A stretch of DNA of 64,000 nucleotides from Sycon ciliatum. Lineage: Eukaryota; Porifera; Calcarea; Leucosolenida; Sycettidae. Below, piece by piece: positions 13,400 through 26,808 of this stretch. A program made the position numbers and the translations under genes. Positions within the stretch are counted from its first letter, which is position 1; each line of letters starts with the position of its first letter. The stretch spans positions 5,785,075 to 5,849,074 of the forward strand of contig NC_088647.1 in NCBI RefSeq assembly GCF_964019385.1, in the 5' to 3' direction. The notes below the pieces were generated by a model. The model was not told where the DNA came from, searched no databases, and was given only the letters and a program-made list of their open reading frames with translations.

Positions 13400-13904
13400 A
13401 TAACCACGTGAATGGTGCTGTCTGACTGTCTGATGATCGCTCCGATGCGTGAAACTTTAAGTCACAGCTAACACAGCCTTTCGCCTCTGTTGTGGGTGTA
13501 CCACTAATGATTGCGTGAGCAGGAAACTTTAGGTAGCACTGCAGCAAACAAGCCTTGATTGTCCTTGTTGTTCTGTTCTGTACATGACATGCACACGTAC
13601 ACACTTCAGTATTACTGCACGACAATGGGTGCTAAGGAGGGCTCTAGACCTACCGAGTGCCATGTCTTACACTACAGCTAGGCAAACGCTTGAACCTGCA
13701 ACACCAACATCAGGATTTGGCGTTGGGCAAGTAGCCACAACCACAACGCTCGATCGGCCTACGTACATTGTACAAGTACGTGAAGCAGACTCTTTAAGTT
13801 CCGTACAGGTCATCATACCTATTAATTGTGGGGTTTCACATGTGTTTGCGCCTGCTCCCACCGATTTCGCTTACCGCATCACCTGGATCGTCACAGGGCT
13901 GTGT
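13400..13904. other. non-coding DNA, nothing recognised
   Basis: Short frames on both strands with no motif. Confidence 0.5.
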
Positions 13905-13976
13905 GCTCCTCCTCTCTCTCAGCTGCCCCTCTGGGGCCCACGTAACCTTCATGGCAGTGGCTCAACAGGACAGGAC
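13905..13976 (+). repeat. dispersed repeat with GSGSTGQ-like translation
   Basis: About 70 bases resemble two blocks at 43118-43190 and 43602-43674 (opposite strand) and one at 48357-48420. The translated copies share GPRNL-x-GSGSTGQ. The three other copies all touch or lie close to CA/GT tracts. This is probably a fragment of a retroelement 3' region, but the parent is unknown. Confidence 0.55.
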
Positions 13977-15141
13977 CTAGTATTAATAATTCGAACCCCT
14001 TGCTTCTGACCGTGCATGTAATCTCCTCTACGCAGCTGATGGCGCAAACGAGCGTAGGGAGCGTAGCAGAGTGTCGCGAAGCAGTGCTAGCATGGGGCGG
14101 AGAACAAACGAGTTCGGAGTTGCTTTGGACTCCAAGAGTGAGGGTTGGCAGCACGACAGGAAAAACAAACTAGTAGGGCACGTATGACTACGAGTAGTTA
14201 GCGTCTTTACCGCCAAGAGGAGATGAGGACCTTGATGACGCAGAGCCCGCAGCCACAGAAAAGAACAAGCCAGCAAAAGGACCTGGAGTGACATTAGGCC
14301 AAACTAAAGAAGGTGTGTGGTTCGACTAACATGGACATTTTTTTACGGGCGGGCGGGCGGATTTTTTTAAAATATATTTTTTAGTACATGTAAATACACT
14401 GTACTGCCTTTAGACACCCAGTACATCGGCATTATTACGCAGTGTTATGCCATACATGTGGTATAAAGGGATCACTGGCTAATACTTTGAAACATTGTGT
14501 AGCTCTGGAACGAGAAGAGAATAACTTCAAGCGGTGACTCTGACTGTCCAAATCATCAAGCAAATGAAGAACGATGCGAGTTGAAAGTAAGTTCGGGAAC
14601 TACTTCCAAGTACAAATTGTACAATGTACCGGTACATGTACATGTATTGCTAGTTTGGTGTCGGCGTGCACGGATACATGGGCTTTTTCCATCGACGCTT
14701 CCTGTGCTTGCACACATGGAGCAGCAACTTACCGGCACAGGTGAAAATTGGTTCCCAATACACGAGGAAAGTGCAATCTCACTGCACTGCACTGCAGTAC
14801 AACTACAAGTCAAGTCCAAAAGGAGCCGCCGGCGCCTGCGTCCGCAGACTCGCGCTGCACAGCACGTAGACGTGGACGTGTTCAGTCCACGTAGGTCTAC
14901 GTCAGTCACACGACAGCCCGCCGAAAAAAAGTTACGGTCGGGCTGAAAAGTGTACGGTCGGTCGGGTGAGTCGAACCACAGACCTTCTTCAGTGTGGCCT
15001 TATTCTTTTATTCCACGATGGCGTGACGCCAATAAGGATGATTAATAAGTGCGATAGAACTGGTACTAGCCAGAAACAGCTAGATGGAAATTAACCGGGA
15101 GGCAAGAAGCAATGGATCTTGAAAAACAAGCGGGGGCAATA
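13977..15141. other. non-coding DNA with a terminus-like GGTCGGTCGGGTGA fragment
   Basis: The stretch acggtcggtcgggtga at 14960-14975, with similar sequence from 14931, matches the subterminal part of the right inverted repeat at 61261-61323. It is probably a truncated relative. A (GGGC)n-like run lies at 14346-14360. No gene recognised. Confidence 0.5.
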
Positions 15142-15675
15142 ACGTTAGCAGGGGTGATCGAGATAGTTAAGTACACGTTCGAGATATCAGAAACCAGGGG
15201 GATGCGCGGAGCAGGAGCAGGTACTGCTCAAAAGAAGACTGGATGCATTGTTTCGGAAAGAATTTCTACGAGGTTGGGTTGTGATGTCGATAGGGAGTGA
15301 GTTGTAGAGGGTGAGGGCACTGTTGATGGGGGAATATCGGTGCCTGTTCGTGTGTGCGTGTCCGATGGAGTAGGTCCTTGTCTGTCGAAGGGTGTATGGT
15401 TGGTGTTGACGTTAGCAGGGGTGATCGAGATAGTTAAGTACACGTTCGAGATATCAGAAACCAGGGGGATGCGCGGAGCAGGAGCAGGTACTGCTCAAAA
15501 GAAGACTGGATGCATTGTTTCGGAAAGAATTTCTACGAAGTTGGGTTGTGACGTCGATAGGGAGTGAGTTGTAGAGGGTGAGGGCACTGTTGATGGGGGA
15601 ATATCGGTGCCTGTTCGTGTGTGCGTGTCCGATGGAGTAGGTCCTTGTCTGTCGAAGGGTGTATGGTTGGTGTTG
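15142..15675. repeat. 267-bp direct tandem duplication
   Basis: Sequence from ACGTTAGCAGGGGTGATCGA at 15142 repeats with a 267-base offset at 15409. The copies are nearly identical (for example G/A in the ACGAGG/ACGAAG segment), so the duplication is recent. It lies within the RT C-terminal remnant on the minus strand and duplicates its WNSLP-like segment. Confidence 0.92.
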
Positions 15676-15831
15676 ACGTTGTGGTGCAAGATGTGGTTGC
15701 TGCAGGTGTGGTGGGGAGGTTTGGTGGTGGATGTCCCATGACGCCTGACAGATCTGTTCATCGTCATCGAACACACAGTTGGGTACCAGCAGAAACCTAT
15801 AAAAAAAGGCTGCCTCAGTCTTTCGATTCAT
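15454..15831 (-). pseudogene. LINE ORF2 C-terminal remnant (one copy duplicated)
   Basis: The minus frame contains RTYSIGHAHTNRHRYSP followed by NSALTLYNSLPIDVTTQLRR. This is the R-T-x-FF-P-x-W-N-SLP tail of non-LTR reverse transcriptases. The same tail is repeated in the upstream tandem unit (minus 15228-15443). No catalytic core is present. Confidence 0.5.
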
Positions 15832-16165
15832 TATGATATTTGCTTTCCAATGTGCTCTTCGTGCCCTGATCTTAGTCGTAGCGAAGTCCTATTTTTAAAA
15901 GGAAAGAAAAAAGTCCTAGTTTCATTCCAATTTGTTTCCAGAAGCTGTGATTGTTGCCTTCCAAGTTCTTCCGCAGTCTAGGAATAAGGATATTCGTTTT
16001 AGCCCAGGATTGCAAATTTAGGGAAGGCTTTGCAGATTTAGAAGGCGGGATCAGGCTCGGATTTCGTCAAGATAGACATGTATCATTCTTGCCCGACGTA
16101 TCATTCTTGCCCGACGGGCGGAAGTGTACAGTACTACAGGTAAGTCAAAATGTTTCCTTTACCGC

Positions 16166-16235
<70 letters not shown>

Positions 16236-16448
16236 TTAACTGGTTTGAGGGAAAGAGACTATTATTATTATTATTATTATTATTTGTAAGAAAGGTTTGC
16301 TCCCCACACCGGAGCTCGCGCTATTCCGTCAAGTGTCAAGTAAAGTCGGCGGAATAGCGCGAGCTCCGGTGTGGGGAGCAAACCTTTCTTACAAATCATC
16401 GCCGAAGTCGCAACCACTACTTCGTATTATTATTATTATTATTATTAT
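16166..16448. repeat. (ATT)n microsatellite in three blocks
   Basis: ATT runs at 16166-16235, 16259-16284 and 16429-16448 surround the 47-bp inverted repeat. Frames across them (poly-I, poly-Y) are not coding. Confidence 0.95.
16282..16396. repeat. perfect 47-bp inverted repeat (hairpin, 21-base loop)
   Basis: The arm 16282-16328 (starting ATTTGTAAGAAAGGTTTGC and ending CGCGCTATTCCG) is identical to the reverse complement of 16350-16396. A transcript would form an uninterrupted 47-bp hairpin. Perfect arms imply recent formation or ongoing homogenisation. No TIR family match is seen elsewhere in the window. Confidence 0.95.
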
Positions 16449-16536
16449 CCATCAGCACTTACATTGTAAAGGCCAGAGATAGGCACACACCGGGCTGGAA
16501 TCCAGCAGCCAAAGGTGAGGCCATGCATCATATGTA

Positions 16537-16626
16537 TGTAAAAAAAATCACGGTTCGCGTTAGATCGCATCCGTAGGGACGCCACCACCTTCTGTGGATC
16601 AAGTCGCAGATGCAGCTCCTAAAGCT
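16537..16626 (-). mobile_element. SINE 3'-end fragment
   Basis: Read on the minus strand, the segment (GGAGCTGCATCTGCGACTT, GTGGTGGCGTCCCTACGGAT, CGCGAACCGTGATTTTTTT) matches the 3' third of the SINE copies at 52778-53107 and 55142-55431. The head is missing. Confidence 0.75.
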
Positions 16627-17208
16627 ACTACATGTATGTAAAACTGCCACAAAATAGTAACGTCGCTCTCCAAAGCAGGAGACAGCAGTGAGAAAAAGGA
16701 GAGAAAAAAAGGGGAAATGATAAAGGTGAAAGGAGATCGATTTGCAGAAAGTGTTTGTGATTCCCGTGGCAGGTAAGGTGCTGTGGCCCAGTGGGTAGGA
16801 GAATCGTTTGTGCCTGGCTGTCGCACTGTCTGACTACATACTGTACATACTAGTATTATGCTAGTGGACTTTTGGAATTTGGGTCAACAGCGGAATGGTT
16901 CCGGCAAATGGTACAGTGTATGAAGTGAGTGGCGCTGAAGAAGTGAGTGGCGCTGAAGAAGTGCCGGACAAAGAGTCCTAGTCAGCGGAGTGACACTATA
17001 AGACAATGCGCCCAAGGGACAGTGCGGATGCTGAAAGTAGAGCGAGTAAGTTAGTTCAACACATTGCGTCACAGAGTCTTTTTGAACCCAAATGTTGTTC
17101 TCGTGCATCAGGAGACGAGGTGGAGCACTCGGACTTCAGTCCCAGGTCCGCAGTCTCCACATTGCACAGGACAATCAATTACTGTACTCTAATTTCAGAA
17201 ATTTTACT
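16627..17208. other. non-coding DNA; possible SINE-head A box
   Basis: At 16781-16822 the sequence tgtggcccagtgggtagg fits a Pol III A box (TGGCnnAGTGG) and may be the head of the same SINE family. No B box follows within the expected distance. An 18-bp block gaagtgagtggcgct is duplicated near 16921-16958. No gene seen. Confidence 0.4.
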
Positions 17209-17416
17209 GCTCAATACATGTTGTTTGAGGGCAAAAGGCCAGGTTAACGGAAATTTTAGTGCTCAATACATGTAGTTTGAGGGCAAAAGGCCAGGTTAAC
17301 GGAAATTTTAGTCCTCAATACATGTAGTTTGAGGGCAAAAGGCCAGGTTAACGGAAATTTTAGTCCTCAATACATGTAGTTTGAGGGCAAAAGGCCAGGT
17401 TAACGGAAATTTTAGG
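17209..17416. repeat. 52-bp tandem repeat, four copies
   Basis: Units begin near 17209, 17261, 17313 and 17365 (CTCAATACATGTAGTTTGAG followed by GGCAAAAGGCCAGGTTAACG). The unit carries an acatgt core, and the copies differ at only one or two positions. Confidence 0.93.
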
Positions 17417-18887
17417 TATAGTCGAGCAGTCCCCTAGCCCCATTGGATCATTATTGCGTGTTAGTGTTTGTTCGGTGTATTGAAATTTTAGGTACATGTA
17501 TGAAACAGATGCACCGAACGTACCGAAAATAAAAGTACACGGGAAATTTGTGAAATTACATTTACAGTACTGAAAGGGCACGTCATGACGCCATGAGGAT
17601 AAAGTATGCGGTCACAGATTGATAAGAAAGATAAACAGATAAAAGTACATTGTATCTACATGTACATGTAAGAGTAAGACAATGGAGATAGACAACGGGC
17701 CCTTTCCAGTCCATCTGAACTTTACGCCATCAACGTGCAACGTAGTTGACCCGCTGAGGGCTCTCCCAGGCAGTGTGTGGGTAGCACTGTTCTTGGTTCC
17801 AGGAAAGACTCCAGCTGAGACGAACCCTAGGGATTTGGTGACGTCACTGATGATAATGACAGCAGCACACACTGTGACACAGTCACCTGCCTGGTCGCGG
17901 GCGCCCATTTACCATTACTACTAGTACTAGTACTAGTCTAGCACCACTTGCACCAGTGAGTCTGCTACTACTACTAGGGAGTACTACTACTAAGTACTAG
18001 GGTGGCAGTGGGCCAAGGCAAAGGGACTAGTGTGACTGTTAAAAAACCACTGTTGATTGGGAGTACGTGTAGTACAATCTACATGTACATTTACATGTAC
18101 ATGGGGGGATTGAGTGAGTTGACATGCACTATAAATCATGATCTGCTTTTCAATCCATAACTAGCTGAGTCGTGCTTGTTCACTTTAGTAACGTGTCATG
18201 ATGTACTAGTACCGCATCGTGATTACAGTGTGCCCGTTATCCATGACGTTCATGCGTCAACCTGTCCAGTCCGCGTCATTCCCGGACGCACAACTGCAAG
18301 CTCTGTCATAATCAGAAACACTGCGCCTACGTACATGTACATACTACATCAGTACATGTACATGTACATGAGTCATGACATTGTATGTAATCCCGTTTAA
18401 CTGGCAAAGAGTCCAATGTACAACAATTCAAGTAACTCCTTCAGTACGTAACAGAAGCAGGCAGACATGACAGTCAGCCAGGTGTCGGCATGGTCTAGAA
18501 ATTCTGATCTGTGACTGGTGTCAAGGTCTTGAATTAATTTGAAAGTCCCCGTAGAGTAGTGCACGTACAGTGCGATGTGGCAGAGGATTTTTCCGCATGC
18601 TTTCTGACTAGCCTGTATTCAACTAGCAGTTTTCTGCAAGAACAAGACCAAGACGGCAAGAGTCATGTGTGACTCCTGGCCCTGGATATGTACTGGATCA
18701 TGACAAGTATAGTGTAGGGGAAGATCAAGCACATCAAAATCCTGAAAGATCTGGGCGAAGCCACGTGCTGACAATGACCCGCTCCTGTCAAGTGCAGCAT
18801 GCACAGCTAGTGTACACGTACATGTACGTACATACAGGGATTGACACTACAGCTACTCCTGCAGGGCAGGGAGGCACGTCACTAGAC
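17417..18887. other. non-coding DNA, nothing firm
   Basis: The segment at 17470-17540 contains gaaattttaggtacatg and accgaaaataaaag, which resemble the 18888-19287 element. An 80-codon + frame at 17682-17924 has a good start context (acaATGg) but no recognisable domain, and the opposite strand is equally open. Confidence 0.45.
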
Positions 18888-19134
18888 TACTGTATAACAC
18901 CTTTATTTCGGTGTAATTTAAATTTCGGTAACTTCGGTACTGGTCCTGGATCACCTAATTTAACATTACACCTAAATTTTCCGAAATCCAAAAATATGTA
19001 AAAATCATGAAAATCACTGTCAAAAAATCAACTTGTATACAGTCATATTATTACAGGGTGCGACAATCGTCATGTACATACCGGTATACATAATGATAAG
19101 TACGAGCCTAGCCGGAGATATTAGTGCAAGAGCC

Positions 19135-19189
<55 letters not shown>

Positions 19190-19287
19190 GTGCCATGCAT
19201 GCATACCGAATTTATCCTTCCACCGAAAGGTCAGGGGTTGGCTTTTACCGAAATTTTACAACACCGAAAATAAGGTGATATACAGTA
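18888..19287. mobile_element. TIR element with TACTGTATA ends (MITE-like)
   Basis: The left end TACTGTATAACACCTTTATT and the right end (reverse complement TACTGTATATCACCTTATTT) are inverted. Both continue with TTCGGTGT and AAATTTCGGTAA. The ends can be read with a TA duplication. A T53 run (19136-19188) lies inside. No transposase is present. Confidence 0.75.
19136..19188. repeat. poly(T) run, 53 bases
   Basis: Uninterrupted T tract inside the TIR element. It could be the reversed poly(A) tail of an inserted retrotranscript, but no cDNA-like sequence follows on the minus strand. Confidence 0.95.
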
Positions 19288-21639
19288 GTGCGCAGTGGCA
19301 GTACTGCCAGTAGTGCAACACAGCCTGGACGTGACCAGGTGACAGGCCAGGCCAGGGAGGCATGACACCTAACCGTACCGACCTTGGCGCTGGCTATGCC
19401 TAGGATAGCATGATGAGCCGCCCAGCTCCGGACAACGCAGCCTGGATCTCAGGACGATGGCCCTGATTGGGGCCTGAATGGCCATGAATAGGCGGGCAAG
19501 GCGTGTGTGCAGCCGTCCAATCCCTGCAAAACTGATGCAATCAAGTCCTTTCAGCCTCATGGTACCCTCACCGCCTGCGAGTGTGCCTGGGGAGGAATGT
19601 GCGCCATGAAACGAACACTCTACTGCCTAAAGTAGTAAACAAGTGGGAAAGAGAATCGGTGGACAACGCAGATGCGCCCCAGAGAATGGTGGGAACGCTC
19701 TACTTGGGTGGAATCGTAATTCTCCGAAAAACCAAAACTATTTCTGTCGTCACCGGACTGATACTATGTGACATTGTTACAGTACTGTAGCAACACACGT
19801 GAACAAAGCACTACATCATTACCCGTGCGTACCCCGGTGAAGGACCGAACACTGAAATGTAGAAGCAGATGGTTACAATGACACAAAGTTACAAACTTGA
19901 AGGGACACACGGGAGAAGGTCGATTCACTCTCCCTAAATCCGTAATACTGTACCTGGATAGCAACAGTATGATCGTCGACGCACATCGTCTGGGTGTAAA
20001 GTCCTGGAACGCAGCTGGGTAGGCGACGCTGGGAAAAACGTCAAAAGGTAAACTGATGAATAGGCCCGTCTGTCGTTTACGGCCATGACCTTTAGTGCCT
20101 TTCACGACGTGCTTCTTGAATCATTTGAAATCCTGCTGCGTCGCAAAGAAGGCAAAGAAGATACGTGTAGTTCTAGAAAACTGGGCGGCATCGCACGAGC
20201 ACAATGAAGGGTGGAGTTTTCCCCGAAGCACGAGAATAGCGTTGCCTTCTGCAGCGATGGGGGCAGAATCGTAAACTAGTGATAACGGAGTAGGACGCGG
20301 AAGATACACATCCCACGTCGTGACAATGTACATGTACATGTTCGCTCAGGGAATATGTGAGGAGATGAATTCTAGAAACTTCTTGACACTGCGCCATTGC
20401 TGCTTCTCAGCTACAATGTACAGTAACTGCTGGCCTAGCAGACAAGCAATCGCTGTGAGATCTAGATATCGATTGAATGCGTAGCATGACGAACACAGAC
20501 AACGAGGTGACCTAAGTCCTTGGCTTACCTACAGTTCAAACAAGTCATGTCGTACAATACGAGTAGAAAGTGTAGTGACGTCGCTGACTGTTGACCTCAC
20601 AGCTGAAAGACAATGACACGCGCCTTATGCCATGGGTTGCGTCACAAAAAAATACAATGTCCAAAGAAAGTAACAAACACACGTTAGTTGAAGTCATCCA
20701 TGTACATCCATGTACATCCATGTACAATGTACATGTACCATTACTGTAGTATTACACAACACACATCGTGCAAACTACATCACACATCGTGGAATTAGGT
20801 GTGTCTTACATTGTCACCGAACGTCGTTCTCTAAGTCTCTAGAACTAGCAAGAAGGCACTGAAGTCCGTAAGGGTCATCTGACACAGTGTCACCGTCAAA
20901 GTGTCCACAGTGCACTGCTCAGCACCGCCATCTTGGAAACCAATGTCATGGATGATGTGGTCACTTTCCTCAGTGAGTCAATGTCGATGACGTGATTCGG
21001 AATATTATGCCACCACGTGTCAGTGTTGCTGAAGCAAGGAGGAAGGCCATTATGTAGAATCTACGGGCATTTGGTCTGTGTGAAAGTGTCCAAGGAGTAT
21101 GTAAGGCATTGGCAGACAGCACGGGTACCAAATCACCTCTGCCCTTTCCTCGTGGCGACCCAGGCTGGAGTGAAGTAATAGCTGAGTTTGTCGATCTGTC
21201 TGATTCGGATTCATTACAACAACAGTACAATTATTATTACATGTACACGTACAAACCAGTTCCATGTCGATTAACGTCATGCATCACTGTATCAGGACAG
21301 TGTGCAAGGATATTAGGCGTGATATTTCACCAGGACAACCGGTCGCTCAGCACCAACTGCATAAGCAAACGACACGTTTTTTTTTCGTTTTTTTCTACAA
21401 AATCCACATATCTCCAGACACTGGGGTGAATGATGGAGTGTGGTGGTGGGGCCCACTAAGCTCCGCCGACCAGAGGTCTCGGCTTCATAGCTCCATGGAC
21501 GCACCAAAGGGATATTGGGTAGGGAGGATTAAATTGAAAAAGAAAACAGAAGAAAGAAAATGGAAAGATTGCATTGCTCAGTGAGCAAAAGAATAAGTTG
21601 AGTATTGATGTGAACGCTGTTAGAATTTTAATTCAAGAG
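19288..21639. other. non-coding DNA, nothing recognised
   Basis: No domain, tRNA or long repeat. A triplicated tccatgtaca motif lies at 20697-20730. Frames such as minus 19764-20105 and + 21109-21429 have no recognisable content. Confidence 0.5.
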
Positions 21640-21699
21640 GAGACTGTCCGTGAGGAGAGATTACATGTATGTCCAAGCAGGGTAGGACACTGTGCCCTC

Positions 21700-22167
21700 T
21701 TACTCGCGTATGCCGCATATGAGTGGCCCAGTGCAGTTCGTTCTGAGGAGATGGTGATAAGCTGCTGTCTTGAACTTTTGGATGTTCTTTGGGTGAAATG
21801 GGTGGGGAATGATAGAGGTAGGCAGCTGGTTCCAAATTGGGATGACGGAGTGGGGAAAGGCTCGGCTCACATTGTTCCGGGAATTGGCAGGAAGAACATT
21901 CTGTAACTGATGGGAATGCGCGGTGGACAGTCGTACAGCCTGGCGGGTGAGGCGTGTGGTCCTGGGTTGGTGTGTCGGGGGTGGAGCCATTCTCAAGAGA
22001 AGACGTAACTCGTCGATATCCATCAGCTTTTCTGGCGTATTGAAATCAACGCAGGCCCTTGCTTTTTGTTGTACATAACATGCAACGCGGTGAGCTGATG
22101 AGGTGCATGTCCTCCATGATCGTAACCATGGGACTAGAACACCGTCTTGTACTGAAATCCGTTTCAT
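21700..22167 (-). pseudogene. LINE ORF2 C-terminal remnant
   Basis: An uninterrupted 155-codon minus frame ends with VSRAFPHSVIPIWNQLPTSI and a short helix (NIQKFKTAAYHHLL). This is the standard tail of Jockey/CR1-type ORF2 proteins. The N-terminal half (RLLLRMAPPPTHQPRTTRLT) fits the variable linker before it. The RT catalytic core is absent from the adjacent DNA, so this is a 5'-truncated relic. Confidence 0.6.
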
Positions 22168-22519
22168 TCCTGCACTGTATCATTCATGGTGCCGAACTTA
22201 CTTTCTCCTAATTAGGTGACACGAGTACCCGGTACAAGTATCACCAAAGAGTTCAATAGCCAGTGTGTGCACAGTATCGCAGTTGGTCCTCAACATGCAA
22301 CAGAGGTAACATCTTGCCTTTGAAAGCTTGCGTTTGGTTTCAACGAAGTGCATCCCTGCTCATAGTAACTGGTATTGGTATTGCTAAGTAAAGCCGGATC
22401 ATAGCAAGCTAAGTAAAACCGGATCATACAAAGCGTATTGAACAAAGGTAAAGCGATCGCCTTCCGGTTGATTCACGCGTTGATTGGCCTACGAATAACG
22501 CTGTACAGACAGACAGTGC
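22168..22519. other. non-coding DNA
   Basis: A short duplicated phrase (gctaagtaaarccggatcata) occurs near 22384 and 22410. Nothing else recognised. Confidence 0.5.
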
Positions 22520-22524
22520 GTGTT

Positions 22525-23165
<641 letters not shown>

Positions 23166-25424
23166 ACTCTCCATCTCCTCTACTCTCTCAGTAGACATGT
23201 AGTCGTGTAGTACGCGAATCTATTATTGACAGTGCGCATTATGGACTACTACCTTCACACATGCGTATGCATTAAATGGCGTGTAGTGTACTTGTTATGT
23301 TCTAGTTTCCTTGGTCACGCCCGTAACACCCTGCTGTCAGCGCTGAGTGAGTGCTGCCCTGGTACATCATGGTACACATGCGATGGTACAGTGGTAGTAT
23401 TAGTATTAGTACGGAGATCCACGGCAACAAGAGCGTGAAGGCGAGATTTCCAGACTTGTTGGAGCACGCGATGCTGACTCAGCATAGAGGACTGTGACAA
23501 TGCAGTGTGTACCCACATCTACCCATCCTGCCGGTTGCAGCTGTCACCCTCCTTTGTTCTAGCCGTGTTAGTATTAGTTTTACTCAGTTGTACCAATCAA
23601 GCACAGGAATGCGGCAAGTGGATGTGTGAGGCTTCTGCCGAACTGGCACTGCATGCACTGGCGCATGGCGCGCATGCACCCTTACCCTGCGCGTGCCACA
23701 GCATGTGCAATTGGTCGTCTGCACGTGCATACCTGAATGGTTATGTCATTGCTATGTGCAGCTACACCTAGCCCTCGTGCACAGTATTTTTGGGTCACGC
23801 CAGACGATTTCTTTGGCCCATGCGCATGCCATGGACTCGCCATTACCAATGATCACGGTCAGGGCGAGTCTGCAGATATCTGTGTGAGCGATGGAGTGTG
23901 ACAGGTCTAGGGTGAGACAGGCTGCGAGCTTGCGAGCATGACTCGACTGTAGTGTAGATCTACCATGTGTGGTGACACACGCACGTCTCGTACGATCGTG
24001 GCGAGGTCATTTTGGGTACAACTGGTTCACGCCGCTCCGCGCTTCACCACGGGCACTGTCATAACAGGAACCACTTGACGGCCGAAATCGCGAAAGTGCT
24101 CTGCTGTGTGTCACGAAACACACTGCGAGTGGCTGACGAAGAGGAGTTGTGGGGTAACTACATTGTAGCTGTTTGCAGCCCAAGCACTCCACTCTCTAGC
24201 TCTAGCTCTTGTTCAGTGAGAGCACCAGTGAAACCGACCATGCAGAAGGCGTACATTGCCAATGATTATGTACACAATAATGTACCAGCGCTTAGGACAC
24301 CACACCACTGCACGGCAAACACATAGTGCTAGTGGAGAAACACTGCGCTGGCCGCCCAAACTCTGCTGCACGAAACTGCACAGTGCATACCGGTCAAGCT
24401 ACATTGTACTACAGTACAGTGGCTACATAGTCATAGTCATTGTAGCACACGACCTGTCAGTGTCAGTCCAGCAACGACAGACTCAGTCATACGAGTACAG
24501 TCGTGTATGTCCAACGGCAACGCAGATCAAGTGCAAGGACAGCACTCTCTACAATGACACGTCTACAATCAGTCATGTACATGTACTAGAATTTAGTAGA
24601 AGCATCGCTGCTTGACGTGTTGGCGTCTGGCAGAAAACTAGGCGCGACTTGTCTCACCTCTGACTCCCTCCGCCCAGCAGTGATCCAGTCAAAAAGAGTG
24701 CAACGCTGTGTAGATCTACCTGGCGTACTTGTTCTGCGTTTGGGTCGATTCGCAGCACACTAGAAAAGGCAGCATGAGTCCAAACTACTACTAGCATGCC
24801 ACCGGAACAACAGCAATGAGAAACCGTCAAACCCCTTGAGAAAAGGCGTTGCACGACGTACGGGTGGGTATGTGGCACACGTCCTCCTCCCTTGCCATGG
24901 ACGGCGACTCCCTTGCCATGGACGGCGACAAACACCAATCATCACAGCATAGGTAACACAACCCCAACTAGGCCCTAGATCCCTTGACTATGATGATGCT
25001 GATCTAAAAAAACACACCAAGAAGACAACAACAGTCGGTCCCCTGATCAGTTTGAGCCTCTGTAACTCAAGCGTGCGTGCCTGCATTGTAGTGCTGTAGC
25101 CGAATCCTTCTCTCTGGAGCTCCCGTCGTTGCGACCTTACAAAACAGCCGTTGCCTAAAACAAGTCACCATTCACAGGTTCTACCTTGTCGAGTGCTGCT
25201 AGTGAGGGGAGAAAGGCCGGTGCTTTTCACGTAGCAGTTTAATAGTTATCAATCAAAGAACGTGAATACAGCGTGTTCGTGTGTTGTCCCTTCTGGCATT
25301 GTGTTGTGAATATTCAGCCCATTCAGCGAAGCACTGCAACAACATTCGGAACACCCACGCAGTCCCGCTGCGTGGGCGATTTCGCAACCAGTGTTAATAG
25401 TAACTGTTGTAGAATTCCACTAGC

Positions 25425-25455
<31 letters not shown>

Positions 25456-26535
25456 GAGAGAGTATCGAACTGGACATGCACTGATACAGCAGTCCACATC
25501 CTTTTACAGTTTACGCAGTATCTGTAGTGCACTGACCGTCAACTGACGCTGTAAGATAGTTGACTAGTAGTGTAGAGCAACATCTGTAGCCAGTGTACCA
25601 TGATGGTAGCCGAGATTCAAAGGTGAGAACTCGCAATTACATTTACATTTACATGTACATCGTCACGAATGACATGGTGAACAATGTAGAACGTCGCGGC
25701 CTTCAGCGCCACACAATACGATACAATAATTATGCCATATTGTTTATGTTCTGCATGCCAAAAAGACGAATGTGGTTGTATCGTATGTTCACACATGTAC
25801 GTGTGTGGGCTGCTGGGAGATATCACAGCCTATTGAGTATTGTGAAACCAATGTGCACTGAACAGATCATTGTGCCAGTATAGAACAACAACAAGAACAC
25901 ATCATAGTGTGTTCATTTGGGCTCCATTCTGTCCAACTCCGGATTGAGTGGCAGTGATTCCGTCAAAGTAATGACACTACAATCACGTAACAAACACACG
26001 ATGCCACGTTGGACTCTATTAGTATTACCCTAGTGTTTTCCCTGGTACAGATACAGTGGCCTTGTGTTGTTGAGAACTTGAGGTGCTGTACTGTCCAGTG
26101 TATCCTACGCAGCTGTTTCGTCAACAACAGCTGAGCCTGTATGCGTGTGGCGATTAGTGCCATGGGCCATGGCACGATGTCGCTCTTGTACCAAACTGCA
26201 AGTAACTGGAAACCTTGCTCAACAGCTAGCCCTCTACTCAGACCTAATAACTAGGCCAAGGTTTGGCAGCCCTGACCGCTGCAGTGGAAGGAAGGATTTC
26301 GCAACTGAACTTCTGAAGTGATGGGAGCCAGGTTGGCAACAAGGAAAATAGACTTTATGAGCAACACTACCAGTTACTGTTCAGCTCCACTACGTGCAAG
26401 TAATATTGTACATGTACACTGGTACGGATGCTGTGATGGTAGTTCCTTAGGCTATTTAAAGTAAGCATTAGGCTTAGTACAATGTCATGACTCGTGTACA
26501 TGTACATGACATGTATGTTCATTACTGAAACACAC
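23166..26535. other. non-coding DNA with minor repeats
   Basis: Contains a (GA)n run at 25427-25462 and a duplicated cccttgccatggacggcgac at 24890-24929. A + frame at 23505-23771 includes a hydrophobic run (VLAVLVLVLLSC) but has no ATG before it. No gene accepted. Confidence 0.5.
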
Positions 26536-26536
26536 A

Positions 26537-26807
<271 letters not shown>

Positions 26808-26808
<1 letters not shown>

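Noticed and set aside
17682..17924. 80-codon + frame with good start context
   Set aside because: No recognisable domain, and the antisense frame is equally long. Kept only as a note.
19136..19188. Poly(T) as a retrogene poly(A) tail
   Set aside because: No cDNA-like sequence follows, and it lies inside a TIR element.
23505..23771. Signal-peptide-like frame (VLAVLVLVLLSC then Cys-rich)
   Set aside because: No ATG before the hydrophobic run, no splice partner seen, and no family resemblance.
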